NCBI GenBank assembly: GCA_963978895.1
Contig: OZ022242.1
Coordinates: 28,591,924 to 28,655,923 of the forward strand
DNA length: 64,000 bases
From: Erpobdella octoculata
Lineage: Eukaryota; Annelida; Clitellata; Hirudinida; Erpobdellidae
Reading direction: 5' to 3'
The notes under the pieces are model-generated. The model saw only the letters and a program-made list of their open reading frames with translations. It was not told the origin of the DNA and made no database searches. Made by a program: the position numbers and the translations under genes. This document shows positions 1-11,703 of this stretch, piece after piece (position 1 is the first letter of the stretch; every line of letters starts with the position of its first letter).

Positions 1-403
1 TTTTTCACAAAGTGTCAATAAATATTTTAAAATAATTTTTCCACTGTTCAATCAAGCTTATATTTCTCTACAAGAAAACAGTTGTTTGAAGGGGCGGACA
101 ATTTTAGTTTATTTTTTGTTTAATTAATTTGTGGCGATTCGGATCGATTGAAAGCGGAAGCATTTCTGTAAATGACGTTTATTATTATTTGTTACTAGGA
201 AAGTGTAAAATGTAATTAGGTATTTGAATTCTACGTTAAATTTGCTATAAGTATACATTTGTTTGAAGGGGCGGATAATTTTATTTATTTTTTGATTAAT
301 TTGTTTCTGATTGGCTGTGTCGGTAACATATTTGTAAGGTCAAGTCGTGGAAGGCATTTTTCATAAAGTGTCAATAAATATTTCAAAATAGTTTTTGCAC
401 TGT
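1..403. repeat. Locally duplicated AT-rich repeat, three copies
   Basis: Three related stretches share a block beginning GTTTGAAGGGGCGGA and continuing with an AT-rich tail. They lie near 84-150, 258-320 and 1931-1990. The first copy (1-150) and the interrupted second copy (about 350-403 plus 1894-1990) also share the preceding segment ending CACTGTT and the following segment TCAAGCT...TATTTCTCTACAAGAAAAC. No coding frame is recognisable. The family is unknown to me. Its value is that copy 1 provides an uninterrupted version of the piggyBac insertion site. Confidence 0.7.
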
Positions 404-407
404 TTAA

Positions 408-1893
408 CCCGTTTTAGACCATCGTACGTTTTACGAACACACTTATTTTTGGCGTTGCATAAAATTAAGCTGAAATTTTTTTTCTGTTAAAAGTTTTTTT
501 TTATGTTAAGAAAGCTTCAATACACTGTATAAAATTTTTTAAATAATTTTTTTATTCGTATTAAGTAGTTTAATCTAGGTTAGAATATGAGCATTTTCAA
601 GGCTTTCGACCGATATTACTTTAAAAATTTATTATGCTAATTTCATGAGAGTTATCATAACAAAAGTTTGAAATATCGAAAGAGGATGTACTCAAAAGTA
701 AACAGCAACGTTAATTAAATTTTATTGTGTTTACACTAACCCACAATCTGAACATGTATGAGTCATGCTCGTTCTACGATCGTTGGGCGTATAGAGTATG
801 CGAAGTCGAAACTAGTTCATTCAGCTTATAGTTGTGCAGTGGTTGAATTGGTGATAGTGTTTTTTGCAAATTTCATTCTTCGAATGAAATGTTTGTAAAG
901 TTTAAAAATGAAAAGCGTCAAAAAGAATGTTTGTTCACGTTGAAAGAAGCTATGGAACTAATTCTTGATGATGATGATAGCATTGAGGTTGACATACTTG
1001 TCATTCTTCCGCCCGGCGCATCATAACACGTGACTGATGAATAAGCAAATGAAGAAGAAATGTTCTTTGTAATATATCCGGGAAGGTAGAAGTTGATTAT
1101 ACTAATGATGAGATGAGATTAGACTGTGTCGGTTCTTTGGGTGAAGAAATGTAGGTCGCAAATACGGTCAGTTCAATGCCGCGGCAACCAAAACGCCAAA
1201 AACGATTGAAATGCACTTGGACCAAAAAGAGTAATTTGAATAGCCACTTTTAAAACAGTCTATATATAACGAGTTTGAAACACCACAATGGTGCTTTGCT
1301 TGATAAACCCCATATAGGTTGTTTAGGTTGTTTTATACCGATGAAATGAATTCATGCACGGTTGAAGAAACAAAACGATAGGGAAGATTCAGCAACTGGC
1401 CATGGTCACGATCTGGAAAAAGTGAAAACAGTAGGTCGCTACAAGCTGGAAAATTGTGGCAAAACACTGTACATGTGGGCCAAGTGCGGCAAACGACTTC
1501 ATCGGAATTGTTTTGGTGCTTTCCGCACACTCCGGTTCTGAAACGACCATCATGAACTGCTTGACTGATTTATTGAATGTTAAATTTTTGGATTTTATTG
1601 AACTGTGTTAATGATAAAGTCAGAAATGTGTTTTTAGCTTTTCTGTTTATAGCCTAAAATTTATATTATTATTGTTTGCGTTGAAAAAAAAAAGAAATTG
1701 ACTTTTAAACATTTTGTCGTTTTCAGTAGTCTATACGACCACCGTTCGAAAAACGAGCATAGTGAATTTTCAAAGTTTTCTTTCAAATAAAAAATAATTA
1801 AAAATAAATCTGTTAAAACATAAGCAAGTAACTTAGAAATAAAAAAAAAAAAATAATAGAAATCTAATTAATAAAGTTTTGGACCTAAACGGG
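408..1893 (+). mobile_element. piggyBac-type DNA transposon, decayed and internally deleted
   Basis: The element begins CCCGTTTTAGACC and ends GGACCTAAACGGG, so its termini are imperfect inverted repeats. It is flanked on both sides by TTAA (404-407 and 1894-1897), the hallmark piggyBac target. It is 1486 bp, shorter than autonomous copies (usually over 2 kb), and keeps only the two ends of a transposase gene. It sits inside one copy of a local repeat whose uninterrupted version at 1-150 has TCAA where the target should be, so the insertion can be read directly. It is certainly non-autonomous. Confidence 0.85.
905..1545 (+). pseudogene. piggyBac transposase remnant (N-terminal acidic part and C-terminal cysteine-rich domain)
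   Basis: Around 910-1025 one frame reads KEAMELILDDDDSIEVDI followed by an acidic stretch, resembling the acidic N-terminus of piggyBac transposases; in-frame stops interrupt it. Around 1425-1541 another frame reads VGRYKLENCGKTLYMWAKCG then KRLHRNCFGAF before a stop. This is the C-terminal cysteine/histidine domain that piggyBac proteins use to bind the transposon ends. The catalytic DDD core between them is missing. The piece is a pseudogene; its frame and order agree with the termini of the surrounding element. Confidence 0.75.
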
Positions 1894-2344
1894 TTAATCA
1901 AGCTGATATTTCTCTACAAGAAAACATTTGTTTGAAAGGGCGGACAATTTTAGTTTATTTTTTATTCAATAAATTTGTGGCGATTTGGAGTGAAAATATA
2001 CATCGTTTCCCGCTTCGTTGCTAACTTCATTCACCTGTGTTCTTGCCAGTAATTTGTGTTCCGCAGGCCACTTTTGTAGTTTCATCCGTCACCTGACAAG
2101 TTGATTTGTCTGAATCTTCGTCATACGAAAAGAATTCCCAGAATACGCTATCTCTTTTTCCACCACTTAAAGATTTTGATAAACTCATTGTAATTTTAAA
2201 GTCACAAAAATGAATATGAGCACACAACACACGACACAATATTTAGACCAACTAAGAGAAAAACAGTTAATTGAAAAGGGGACTTTTATTTATATATCAT
2301 GGGAACGGGGCAATTTCGTAGATCCTTTATTCTACTTTCATTTT

Positions 2345-2515
2345 AAATTTAAAAATAATTCCTACTTCTCATTCTAATTCCATTTTATTTTAAAAAATAA
2401 TTCCTACTTCCCATTCTAATTCCATTTTTATTAAAGAAATAATTTCTAATTCTCATTCTAATTCCATTTTGGATTGAAAAATAATTTCTACTTCTAATTC
2501 TAATTCCATTTTTAT
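2345..2515. repeat. Degenerate minisatellite, four units of about 45-58 bp
   Basis: Units of the form AATAATTCCTACTTCTCATT followed by CTAATTCCATTTT recur four times with drift, and shorter ATTCC/TTCTAATT fragments continue to about 2620. No gene is seen in 2000-2650. Confidence 0.6.
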
Positions 2516-2654
2516 CACGTGATTTCCATTCCTATTTCTAATTCCATTCCAAATTTAATTCCTATTTCTAATTTCCATTCTCAAGAAAAAACAATTCCTA
2601 TTTCAATTCCTAATTCAATTACCATTAATGGAAATAACACTGGTATTAAGAATA

Positions 2655-2880
2655 TGTGTCTGTCTATCTGTTGCATTTTCCTATAAAAAGGACATAATTG
2701 CACCTTATTGTTTTTCCAAAATAACTGTTTTAAATATTTTAAAAAATATCTAAATAGCCTAGGACCTATCCTCAGACATACCAAATGTACACAAAAAATT
2801 TCATAAAAATCGGTTCAGCCGTTTCGGAGGAATTCAATTTCAAACACTATGACATGAGATTTATATATATACTAGCTGAC
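2655..2880 (+). mobile_element. RTE/SINE-type 3' tail, copy 1
   Basis: Contains the tail TTCATAAAAATCGGTTCAG, then CCGTTTCGGAGGAATTCAA and CACTATGACATGAG, ending in a TATATATA stretch. Phrases of this kind (host-like tail followed by short AT repeats) are common at the 3' ends of RTE-clade LINEs and SINEs that borrow those tails. A second copy lies at 3266-3476. No coding sequence remains. Confidence 0.5.
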
Positions 2881-2919
2881 CCAGCAAATGTTGTTTTGCC
2901 TTTTAAAAGCAATCGAGTG

Positions 2920-3075
2920 TACAATGCCCGGGGTTTTTGAAAGTTTTTCTATCGTTCTTCTCTCTTGCTCCTGTTTCCTTCCCTGCTTGCTCTATCGTTC
3001 CCATTTGCTTTCCCGTTTAGTATCTCGTTTCCGCTTGTTTTCACGTTCCGCTTGCTCTCCCGTCAATTATTCTTT
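2920..3075 (+). repeat. Fragment of the CCCGGG / GGGAACGGGAAAGC foldback-like family
   Basis: After ATGCCCGGGGTTTTTGAAAG comes a CT-rich run built on CCCGTTTCC and CTTGCTCTCCCG units. This is the left half of a family seen repeatedly in the window (7196, 39386, 41396, 42666). Apparent Arg/Ser-rich frames in these copies are produced by the repeat and are not proteins. Confidence 0.55.
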
Positions 3076-3199
3076 AATGTAAAGTTTTATTTGGCAAGTG
3101 ACGATAACTAATTGATATTTGATGAAAGTAATTTAGGTTATGACATTTGATAAAGTTACTTTTAAAGGAAACGGTACATTTATAACAAAGATAAAAATA

Positions 3200-3267
3200 A
3201 CACACACACACACACACATATATATATATTTGATAAATTTTTATATATATATATATATATATATATC
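3200..3267. repeat. CA/TA microsatellites
   Basis: A short CA run (about 3201-3219) is followed by two TA runs separated by a 20-base spacer. They directly precede the second RTE-like tail copy. Confidence 0.85.
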
Positions 3268-3476
3268 TGTTGCATTTTCCTATAAAAAGAACATAATGGC
3301 ACCTCATTGTTTTTCCAAAATAACTTTTTAAAATAATTTTAAAAAAATATTCTAAATAGCCTAGGACCTATCCTCAGACATACCAAATGTACACAAAAAA
3401 TTTCATAAAAATCTGTTCAGTCGTTTCGGAGGAGTTCAATTTCAAACACTATGACACGAGGTTTTTATATATATAT
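3266..3476 (+). mobile_element. RTE/SINE-type 3' tail, copy 2
   Basis: Closely repeats the sequence of 2655-2870, from CTGTTGCATTTTCCTATAAA through CTATGACACGAG, with scattered substitutions. The two copies in the same orientation 600 bp apart indicate two insertions or a local duplication. Noncoding. Confidence 0.55.
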
Positions 3477-3521
3477 AGATATATATTTTATACAATGTAT
3501 AATATTATATATATATATTAG

Positions 3522-3965
3522 AGCTGTGCCAGTATGGTTTTTTTCTGCCGGTACAGTTATTTCCGGGCCAAAAACTGGGACTACCGGTACGGTATAATCT
3601 CAAAAGCCTGAAAATACTTAGAAATAGTGTTTGCAAGTGCATTATTGTTACCATCCGCGGTCGGTCGCCAGCTCGGACAATAAAACTAAACTAAACTACA
3701 ATTAGTCATGGTTCCGTTAATATGGGAAAATGGTGCTAGACCGTTGTGCTATGCTATTGCTAAGAACCGTTGTCCGTAATTGAAGTGGAGCCAACAATGG
3801 GCATACTGGTAAGTTGTACTGTCCATTCAGCTGCTGTAGGTCTTTAACTTTTTTGTCTGTTATGCGTGATGTGCTAAATGCCGATTGTTCAATACCAGCA
3901 CCCTTCATACCGGCGGAACCGGTATATGCCGGTATTGCCAAAAACCGGGCAGTATACCGGCATGC
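3522..3965. mobile_element. MITE-like element rich in CCGGTA, copy 1
   Basis: Begins TAGAGCTGTGCCAGTATGG and contains repeated CCGGTAC/ACCGGTA motifs at both ends (about 3563-3590 and 3909-3960). A homologous copy at about 6775-7155 shares the internal phrase AAATAGTGTTTG...TTACCATCC(G/A)CGGTCGGTC. No transposase is visible. The superfamily is not identified; terminal GGGCTGT/ACAGCCC in the second copy would fit a hAT-like MITE. Confidence 0.55.
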
Positions 3966-4098
3966 CAATAGCGGAAATACGACCGGGAGCAGGAAAGCGA
4001 CCAGGAACGGGAGAGCATGCGGGGAAGGAAACGGGAGCGAGAGAGAAAACTATAGAAAAACTTCTAAAAATCCCGGGCAACTGCGGGTACCCCGCTAG
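3962..4098 (-). repeat. Right half of the foldback-like CCCGGG family
   Basis: Ends with ATCCCGGGCAACTGCGGGTA then CCCCGCTAG, preceded by GGGAGCAGGAAAGCGACC-type units. It is the reverse complement of the left-half sequence found elsewhere (for example 7196 onward). Only one half is present here. Confidence 0.6.
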
Positions 4099-4099
4099 T

Positions 4100-6576
4100 T
4101 TTAAATAATTTGTTATAAAATTTTGCGGCACATCTGAAACTCCTGAAAAATTAGTGTTTTCTGGCACACATGTTGAGAATCACTCATCTAGATGCTATTA
4201 TACAGATATCCATGAATGGGAGCATGATTTGTTTAACCCACTCTTCTCTCTCTCAGATTGAAATAAATGCAGAAACTGCCCACAATGTAGTCTTTTAATA
4301 AAAAACACCTACAAAAGTACCACGACTGTATGTATGTATGTATGTATGTATCATTTTGAATTTGAGTCTGAAGTACACTTTTAGTGACTATGGCTCCTTG
4401 GTTTATTGCAAATGCAACATTTTTCTGTATTGCCTATAGTTTATCATATGTAGTTTATATTGGTCAAAGTGCTGGTAATTAATTTTTTAGATCATTTTAC
4501 ATTCTGTAAGCTTGTGAACAACTAAGATGGCAAGCTCAAGCTATTGCAATTGATCGAACAAAAAATGTCACAATGTTTGCCCGATCATTTTAGAATTCTG
4601 CTTATAATTGTGATATAAAAATATAAAATAAAGTAGATTGTAATTATCTTGTTGAAACAGATCATATTATTACTTCCTACAGTTTCCTGTCAATGAAGTT
4701 ATTTTGATGTATCCCATTTTGTTAAAGATTACCGATTTTAATTTTTGAACAAAGCTCGGCATTAATAGTCGTTTATAAATTAACACTTTTCTGTTGTTTT
4801 TATTTTGCAGATACATTTTGAATCATCAACCGACGTTAAAAGTAAATATTCTAATTTCCAAAAAGTTGTTTTTTATATACTATTTTTAAGTCATAAATTT
4901 TAATTTTAATATCTGCAAATGAGGCAATTATATTTGTGCTTGCTTTTTTCTTGGGGACAATTTTCAAAGAAGATCTGCTGTTTCAAGAATGTCTTTTCTT
5001 CACACGGAGAAGGCTTGACAGAGCAGAAAAAAATATTAATGCTTATGCTAGCTAGAACTATATTCTTACAGAAAATTTACCAACCAAGGTCAAAACCTTA
5101 TTAAACAGACTTATCAAAAAGACACAAATGATATTCTAAAGAAAATATGCAATGAAGAATATAGTATGTTTGCTGAGAGATTAAATCGAGTAGGTTAGTA
5201 AACATACCTCGACCAGGCCGCAATAGAAATTCTGAAATTGTACATCCAAAGATACTCCACAAGCTGCTCATGCTGACATTTGCTCTTTATTGTTGCAAAA
5301 ACTGATAGTACAGAATGGTCAATCATGAAATTGCATGTAGATTTCATCATCATGAAATTGCATGTAGATTTCATCATCATGAAATTGCATGTAGATTTCA
5401 TCATCTTCTCCAAGTGTTGCATGTTTTGTTTGTTGTTAATGACAGCATTGTTAAAAATATTACTCAAAAGTAAATATAAAGAAGAGTATAATAGTTGATG
5501 CTAGGGGTGGGATTAGGGTGACACTTCATGAAATGCTTTTCAGATCGGCCAAAAACAGCTGATGTGGGATTACATATGCTCGCACATGTGCATACAATGT
5601 TGTACAGACCTATGAGTCAACATTCAGACATGTTTCGAAATAGACTAGTTCTGAGATTCGGGGGATCACAGATAATGGATAATTTGATACTAGTTACAGC
5701 AGCTTTGTGGCTGATCAAGGTGAACAGCTGTTGGGCATGGAGGTTATGAGCCAGCTTCCATTTTTTCAGAAGACATTCAATGCCATCTGCTGTAGGAAGA
5801 TAACTCTTGAGTGCTTACTTACTACTTTTATATCTTCAGAGAACAGCTGTAAAGATGCAAAAACCTTTGTAATTGTGTACTTTTTTCTTCGGAGTAGAGT
5901 TAGATTTGTTTAAGTACTCTTTCAAGTGTGCTTAAAATAATGGATATACTAGATATTCATCGCCAGGAATAAAATGAGAAATAAGATCATTTAAAAGAAG
6001 AGACATGTTGTCTCAAGATGATGTTGCAATGACAAAGTGATTTTTATGAAATTTCACCTTAATCATCCTGTTTAACAGTGAATGTTCATGTAGTTCAAGA
6101 GATCATGTGACTCGATAATCAGCTATGATCTTTTGAAATGAAAAAGGCCTTTGATGTGATTTATGTGAGTTTTCAAACTGCTAAACATCACAGAAAGCAT
6201 CAGATGTCCAGGAGGCTTTAATTAATAATTTATTAATAAACCAGTCAGAAAGTGATAATCAAGTACAGCATGGAGTAAAATACAAGACTAAGGAAGATAT
6301 ATTGACATGAAGATGAAAAATATGACTTTTTCAAAAGCAGAGTTGTTGAGATAATTATTGCTTTTTGTTTCCAAGTTGTAGCCTGTATAAGTCTGCTGTG
6401 GTAGATTTATAATCTCTTTTTAGTTTGTGAGCTAGTGCTGTCATGTTGCTGTGTTTTGATTTAATGCATGAAACAAATTAATATTAATATTGTATTTGAC
6501 TAAAATATTTTTTCTTTTATTCATTTTCGTGTTCAAAAATTATTTGATTGTAGTCATTGTGTTTGATTTAAAATAG
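4100..6576. other. No recognised gene; probable upstream or intronic DNA of BLZF1
   Basis: This stretch holds a short GTAT run (4331-4352), a 27-bp tandem repeat (separate entry) and AT-rich unique DNA. The 5' exons of the golgin-45 gene should lie here or further upstream, but I could not recognise them; its N-terminal half is poorly conserved between animals. Confidence 0.4.
5322..5405. repeat. 27-bp tandem repeat, three units
   Basis: The unit ATGAAATTGCATGTAGATTT + CATCATC is repeated three times almost perfectly. It stays open in frames on both strands only because 27 is a multiple of three. No protein is implied. Confidence 0.9.
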
Positions 6577-9500
6577 GCTTTCCTATATTACCTTGTACAA
6601 CATTTGTGGAGAGTTTGGTCCAAAAGAAGCTTCACGATCGTGAAATACTGTCTTTAAGAGAACAATTAGAGGCTCAGCTGAAGGTGAATAAATATGAAAT
6701 AACTGCTTTATATAGTAAATATTAAATAACTGCTTTATGTAATAAATATGAAATAACTGCTTTATATAATAAATAGGGCTGTTCCGGTATGTGTTTTTTT
6801 TTTGCCGGTACCGGTATTTCGGGACCAAACACCGGTACTACCGATACCGGTATCAAAATAATGTCGAAAACTGAAAACGGCTAAAAATAGTGTTTGAAAG
6901 TGCGTTAGTGTTACCATCCACGGTCGGTCAGCTTGAATGAATGCTTGTTTCTTAGTTATTAATTTTCAGACGAAGATGGTCCTGTGAAAAAAGAATAAAA
7001 AAGCTTGTATGTGAAACTGCGTTTCAGTGTCTGTGTGTGTGTCAATGCAGGAAGCAGGAATTTCAAAATTTTAGTTAATTAATTTAACTGTTTTTAATCT
7101 TCCTATAATATATGTCAAAATTTCGATCCCGGGATACCGGTATAACGACACAGCCCTAATAATAAATATGAAATAACTGCTTTATATAATAAATACTAGC
7201 GGGGTAACCCGGCGCTGCTCGGGGTTTTCAGAGGTTTTTGATCATTTTTCTCTCTTGCTCCCGTTTCCTTCCCCGCTTGCTCTCCCGTTTCCGTTCCCGT
7301 TCCCGCTCGCGCTCATTTTTTCTTTTCCACTCTTTCATAACTTATTTTAGCCCATAAAATGTAAAATAGATTTGCTAAAAGTTGCTTGAAGCCTTCAAAC
7401 ATTGTTACGTAAACAAAATTTGAATTTTATTACGTAATTACCTTCGATGGTCGTACATAGGAACTTTTGGCCTGGAAAGTTAAGAAGGTTTGGACTCCTT
7501 CTCCGATCCTCCGACTCAGGGGGCCAAAAAACCTTCCGGGCCAAAAGTGCCTATACATGATCATTGCATAAGTTTTTGAAGCACTGTTTACAATTGCGTA
7601 ACAGGCATTACTTGCTAATGGACTTCTTAATATTAAGAAGTCCATGACTTGCTTCCCAGTTTTTCATAATGTGACCGATTGCGCGTTATTACAAATTATT
7701 AAGAGATTGATGGGGCGGGAAAGCGACCGGAATCGGGAAAGTGGCCGGGAGCGGGAAAGGGAGTGGGAGAGCAAGCGGGAACGGGAAAGCGACCGGGAGC
7801 GAGAGAAAACGGGGAATTAAACGGGAGCTAGAGAAAAACGATAAAAAACCCCCGAGCAATGCCGGGTAACCCCGCTATTATATATATATAGTTCCCGCTC
7901 ACTCCGCTCATTTTGTGACGGATTTCAATTTTTTTTCTTTATATTTGATTCCCCTTGACTCTCAAGGTTGTGTGAAAATTTCATTACGATCGGATGAATG
8001 GTGTAGCAATGCATAAATAACATACATATATACATACATATATACATACATACATACAAACATTCATTTTTATATATATAGATTAAATAACTGCTTTAAT
8101 TAATTTTTAAATTAAATAATTCCCTCTTAATCTATACAGATCAACTCTGATTTGAAGAAACTGTTAATCGCTTCGATCGGAGATGACTTACAGTGTAAAG
8201 TTGATGTTCTTGTCAGGTTAATTTTTCATTTTTCCATTCAGTTGTTGTCTGTCGAAATAATTTTTCATTCAGTAATTAGCTGTCGAATAATTAGAAATGT
8301 ATTGGCTGATTTTCACAAATACTCTGTTGTGTTACTTCTATATAGAATAGATGTATGTAATGTAACAGAGAATTTTGTTTGGAAGTTGTTAACATTAATA
8401 ATTTTTTTAAACAAAACAGAACGAAAGCACAGCTTGTCATGGAGGTGACAAGTTGTGCCAACAGATTGATTGAAGATTATGAAAATATTGATAAATTAAC
8501 GATTGAAGCAGATTTATGGCATTCTAAGTTTCAAGCCTCACGGTTATTTTGTATTCCGTTTTTAAAATATTTATTGTATCATTTGAATTAAATGTTTAAA
8601 CGGTTTACTTTTACAGTATCTTAACAAATTTCTTAACATTGGAAAATGATAAACTATGGAATGCATATACGCAATCACTGAACACGTTGCAGCTCTTATT
8701 GGATGAAAGGATTGACCTGGGAGAACTTTTGACTAAAACTAATAGGTTAATTTTCTATTGAACTGATTTTTTAAAGATGTATTCAACCCACACATTCTGA
8801 CAAAACCTGATTGAAGTTTATTTTAATCATATCTGTTTGTTTAAAAAATCATGATAGGTTAGAAAAAAAAATTTATTTATCCAATAAGGTTCTATTGTCT
8901 TTTGCATAAAAATTTTATTTATAAAAAATTTTAATTACTAGCTTCTTAAAGAACATTGTGCAGTAGTTTTGGCATTAGTGTTCATTTGTCGATTGGAATC
9001 GAAGAAATTTGCCAGTTAATACGAGTGTGAAAAAGCACCACCTTATAATTATAATAATGGTTAATCTTTTTATTGTTAGAGCAGAAAGAATGCATCAGGA
9101 TATTTTCTCATAACATTGTCTTTGAAATGCAGTTCTAGTTTTAAAAAGTATTTTATTGTTGTGAATCGATGTGGGCATTGTGGGCATGCTGTTTAGGTGT
9201 ATTTTGCAAGAAAACTTATTTTCATCTGTCACGAACTTCATAATAGAACCAAAAAAAATCGTGTGTTTGCAAAATATATTAAAAATATTGACTTTAATTT
9301 ATAGAAATATAAACAAACTAGTATATGATGAACTTTTTTATATTGACACATTATTCGAAACAAACCAATATAAATTCGTGGCAGAATTGAAAGTTTTTTG
9401 AGTAATGAAAATTTATTTATTAAAAACTTTGTTAAAATAGCATAGCATTTCACTTGTTGAGAAACTAAATTTTTTTATATGGAAGAGCTTTTCAATTTGT

Positions 9501-10347
9501 TTCTGTCATAGCTCTGTTTTTTTTTATCAGGAATAAGTTTTGTTGGCTTGCTTTCGTTTATCATCACTGATAGAAAAATAGAAAAAAATCTATTGATAGT
9601 AGATAGAGTTATATATAGTTCTTAAAAATGTAAATGAACAGAGCTTTATAAAACCAAATATTTGATGAAACTTAACCACTTCCTCAAAAAAAATTCTTAT
9701 TGTACATAAATAATGCAATAAAAACAAAGCTAACTTAATATGATGTGTTTTAGCAGAAATAAAATATTTTTAAAATACCGAGATACATTTAAAGATAATT
9801 AATTAGTAGAGAAGTAGAAATAGTCAGAAATAGCTTATTTGAGTCGAAGGGAGAGCAACTCTGAAAGAATGCCGCTGACAGGAAAAAATGCTCTAATTGA
9901 TTCATTAAACTCAACAAGTTTAAATTAATTAAAATATTTTCAGGCATCTAAAAGAAGTAAGTTCATGTTTTGATGCCGAAAATTCTCATGTTGCTGACAA
10001 TTCATCTAAAGAAAATATTTTTGAACTGGCAAAATCAAATAGGTCTTTAGCAGAGAATATTTATAATTTATTATTTGGACATGTGAGCTGTCATCACATT
10101 CGCTCTGGAGAACCAATCAAACTCACCTTTGCTGAGGAGATGGCCAAAGAGGTTAGTTGTTATATAAATAGCTTAAAAAATTTCATTGTCTAATGAATTT
10201 ATTCTATTTCAGATATTGACAAAAAAATCAACAATTCGCTCAACGATAAGGTCCAATGCTTACTCGACACCTTGTCATTTTCCAAACCGAGGAGAAATTT
10301 TATTCAACTGCTGTAAACGTTGCCGAGGACAAGTTTTAAATGTTTGA
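6577..10347 (+). CDS. BLZF1: Golgin-45 homologue (BLZF1), 3' six exons
   Basis: Golgin-45 is a coiled-coil protein of the medial Golgi that partners GRASP55 and Rab2. Exons, all with AG/GT borders and compatible phases: 6577-6683, 8140-8216, 8420-8542, 8617-8745, 9944-10151 and 10213-10347 (stop TGA). They encode about 259 residues. Diagnostic segments are LKKLLIASIGDDLQ (exon at 8140), ADLWHSKFQASR (8420), and the extreme C-terminus EILFNCCKRCRGQVLNV, a CC-x2-C cysteine cluster matching the conserved golgin-45 tail that binds GRASP55. The middle is coiled coil. Vertebrate proteins are about 400 residues, so the N-terminal third lies on unrecognised upstream exons. The 1.46-kb intron 6684-8139 is swollen by repeats. 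GULO follows on the same strand. Confidence 0.85.
6686..6775. repeat. About 31-bp tandem repeat in a BLZF1 intron, interrupted by insertions
   Basis: Units of the form AATAAATATGAAATAACTGC + TTTATATAAT occur three times here, again at about 7157-7195, and partly at 8083-8106. The separations correspond to two inserted repeats (6775-7155 and 7196-8083), so one array appears to have been split twice. Confidence 0.75.
6775..7156. mobile_element. MITE-like CCGGTA element, copy 2
   Basis: Terminal inverted sequence AGGGCTGTTCCGG at the left matches CCGGTATAACGACACAGCCC at the right (reverse complement GGGCTGTGTCG). The interior contains GCCGGTACCGGTATTTCGGG and is homologous to 3522-3965. It sits inside the 31-bp tandem array; target duplication cannot be told from the array itself (AATAAATA-like on both sides). 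Confidence 0.65.
7196..7877. mobile_element. Foldback-like element with long inverted ends, complete copy
   Basis: The left end CTAGCGGGGTAACCCGGCGC, GCTCGGGGTTTTCAGAGG and CTCTCTTGCTCCCGTTTCC reappears inverted at the right end (GGGAGCTAGAGAAAAACG, CCCCCGAGCAATGCCGGGTA, ACCCCGCTA). The interior is partly unique (7320-7700) and partly made of GGGAACGGGAAAGCGACC-type units. No transposase is seen. Other copies are at 39386, 41396, 42666-43132 and 43143-43517. Confidence 0.65.
7880..8084 (+). mobile_element. RTE/SINE-like tail adjoining the foldback element
   Basis: Contains TTGACTCTCAAGGTTGTGTG, AAATTTCATTACGATCGGAT and GAATGGTGTAGCAATGCATA, followed by TACATA repeats and a TATATATAGATTA end. 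The same block in reverse orientation is at about 42400-42540, again next to a foldback-like copy, so the two parts may belong to one composite repeat. Confidence 0.5.
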
Positions 10348-11171
10348 CTGGCTGCGGTTGTCTTGGATGTAAATCTATATTTTATTAATCTGTTCAAATA
10401 TCTCGTCAATTAAAATAAATTTATTTTCTCATTAAGTGTCACGCATATCACTTGGTATTCCAGCTGTTGCTGTGGGGTATGTTAGAAAGATATTAAATAA
10501 GAAATTTTTCTCATTTTAAAGGACCTCTATTGCCAGAAAATTAGTGCAATGGTAAAGAAGCTAGAGTTTATTGTGTTTGATGTTAAAGTGTTTCTAACTG
10601 CATCTCAATCACTGAAAACTTTCTTGACCAATCATGAACTTCAACTGAAAAAAATAAATTCTGACAGTGGTTGAAAACAAAAAAATGGTCAAATAATTTT
10701 GATTTTTTTATGAATAGTTTTGTGACTAGATTTGGATACAAAATCCATTTCCTGAGGCTACAATGCCAGATAACTTTTCTGTCTGTGAAAAAGATAAATT
10801 CATCTGACTTTAATGCATGTGAAATATTCGTGGCTTGCGGCCAGTTTAACATAGCATCAACGATTTGGTTTACCATCATAGAAATGGAAACTATGGTCGA
10901 TATACAAATCAGTGCAAAATGAAAAAGGAGATAATAAGTAGGATATATTCTTGTATTTTTAGAAAACAGTTTTCATTTTCAAATAGTAGCAATCAATATT
11001 ATTTAAATCAGGTAGACCTGAAAAAAGTAAGAAAGGAGGCCTAGATTCGTAGTTATAAACCAAGAAAATTCTGATAATTTGGATCTATATCCCTTTAGGT
11101 CGTTAAAGATAAAATTCACACAATAATTTGACTATGTTTAACGTGGCATTAGTCTTCAAAGTGGCGTAGAC
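10348..11171. other. BLZF1-GULO intergenic DNA, no gene seen
   Basis: AT-rich sequence between the BLZF1 stop codon and a small hAT relic. Short frames at 10583-10922 on both strands have no resemblance I recognise. The BLZF1 3' UTR should occupy the first part. Confidence 0.4.
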
Positions 11172-11179
11172 TTCAAGGC

Positions 11180-11703
11180 CACCGACGGACCCAGGGGGAT
11201 GGAAGGATGTATCCCCCACCAGATTACTAAAAAAAATTATATGCTAAAAATGGTTTTTTAAGCCCCACCAGATTCAGCAACGCAACGAATCCTGTAGTGA
11301 TGTGGGGTATGAACCCCCTCACTAGATTACTGTGAAACAAAAGTGCACACCGGCATGGGAATCCCATTATTACTACATATTCTGCTGAACGGAGCTTCAG
11401 TGCCATAAAGATATTGAAAAGCTCATTGCGCAACAGAACCACAGATGAGCGTTTAACTGGCCTGACATTATTATGTATCGCTAACGCATTGCCTTTAGAA
11501 ACAGATGATGTTATTAATAGATTAAATTAGAAGCAAGCAAGAATAGACGTCTTGATTTTGCACTGTAGATTTTTTATTCTATAAATTTGACTCTGTTTTA
11601 AATGTTGTCTTTGTGCATACTGTTTGTTGTGTAACTTGTAAAAAATCTCTTTTCAAGTTTTGGTTAGACCTCACCCCACCAGAAAATCCTAGATCTGTCG
11701 CTG
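11180..11703 (+). mobile_element. Short hAT element with transposase C-terminal fragment
   Basis: Perfect 8-bp duplications TTCAAGGC at 11172-11179 and 11704-11711 bracket a 524-bp element with termini CACCGACGGACCC and GATCTGTCGCTG (reverse complement CAGCGACAGATC). Around 11370-11528 the + strand reads YSAERSFSAIKILKSSLRNR then TTDERLTGLTLLCIANA before a stop. This is the dimerisation domain at the C-terminus of hAT transposases. The N-terminal and catalytic parts are deleted, so it is non-autonomous. Confidence 0.85.

Noticed and set aside
5280..5498. Repeated FIIMKLHVD peptide and CRISPR-like direct repeat
   Set aside because: A plain 27-bp tandem repeat without unique spacers; CRISPR arrays are not expected in animal DNA.
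5528..5913. Two overlapping 68-73-residue frames
   Set aside because: No resemblance to any family I recognise and no splice support.
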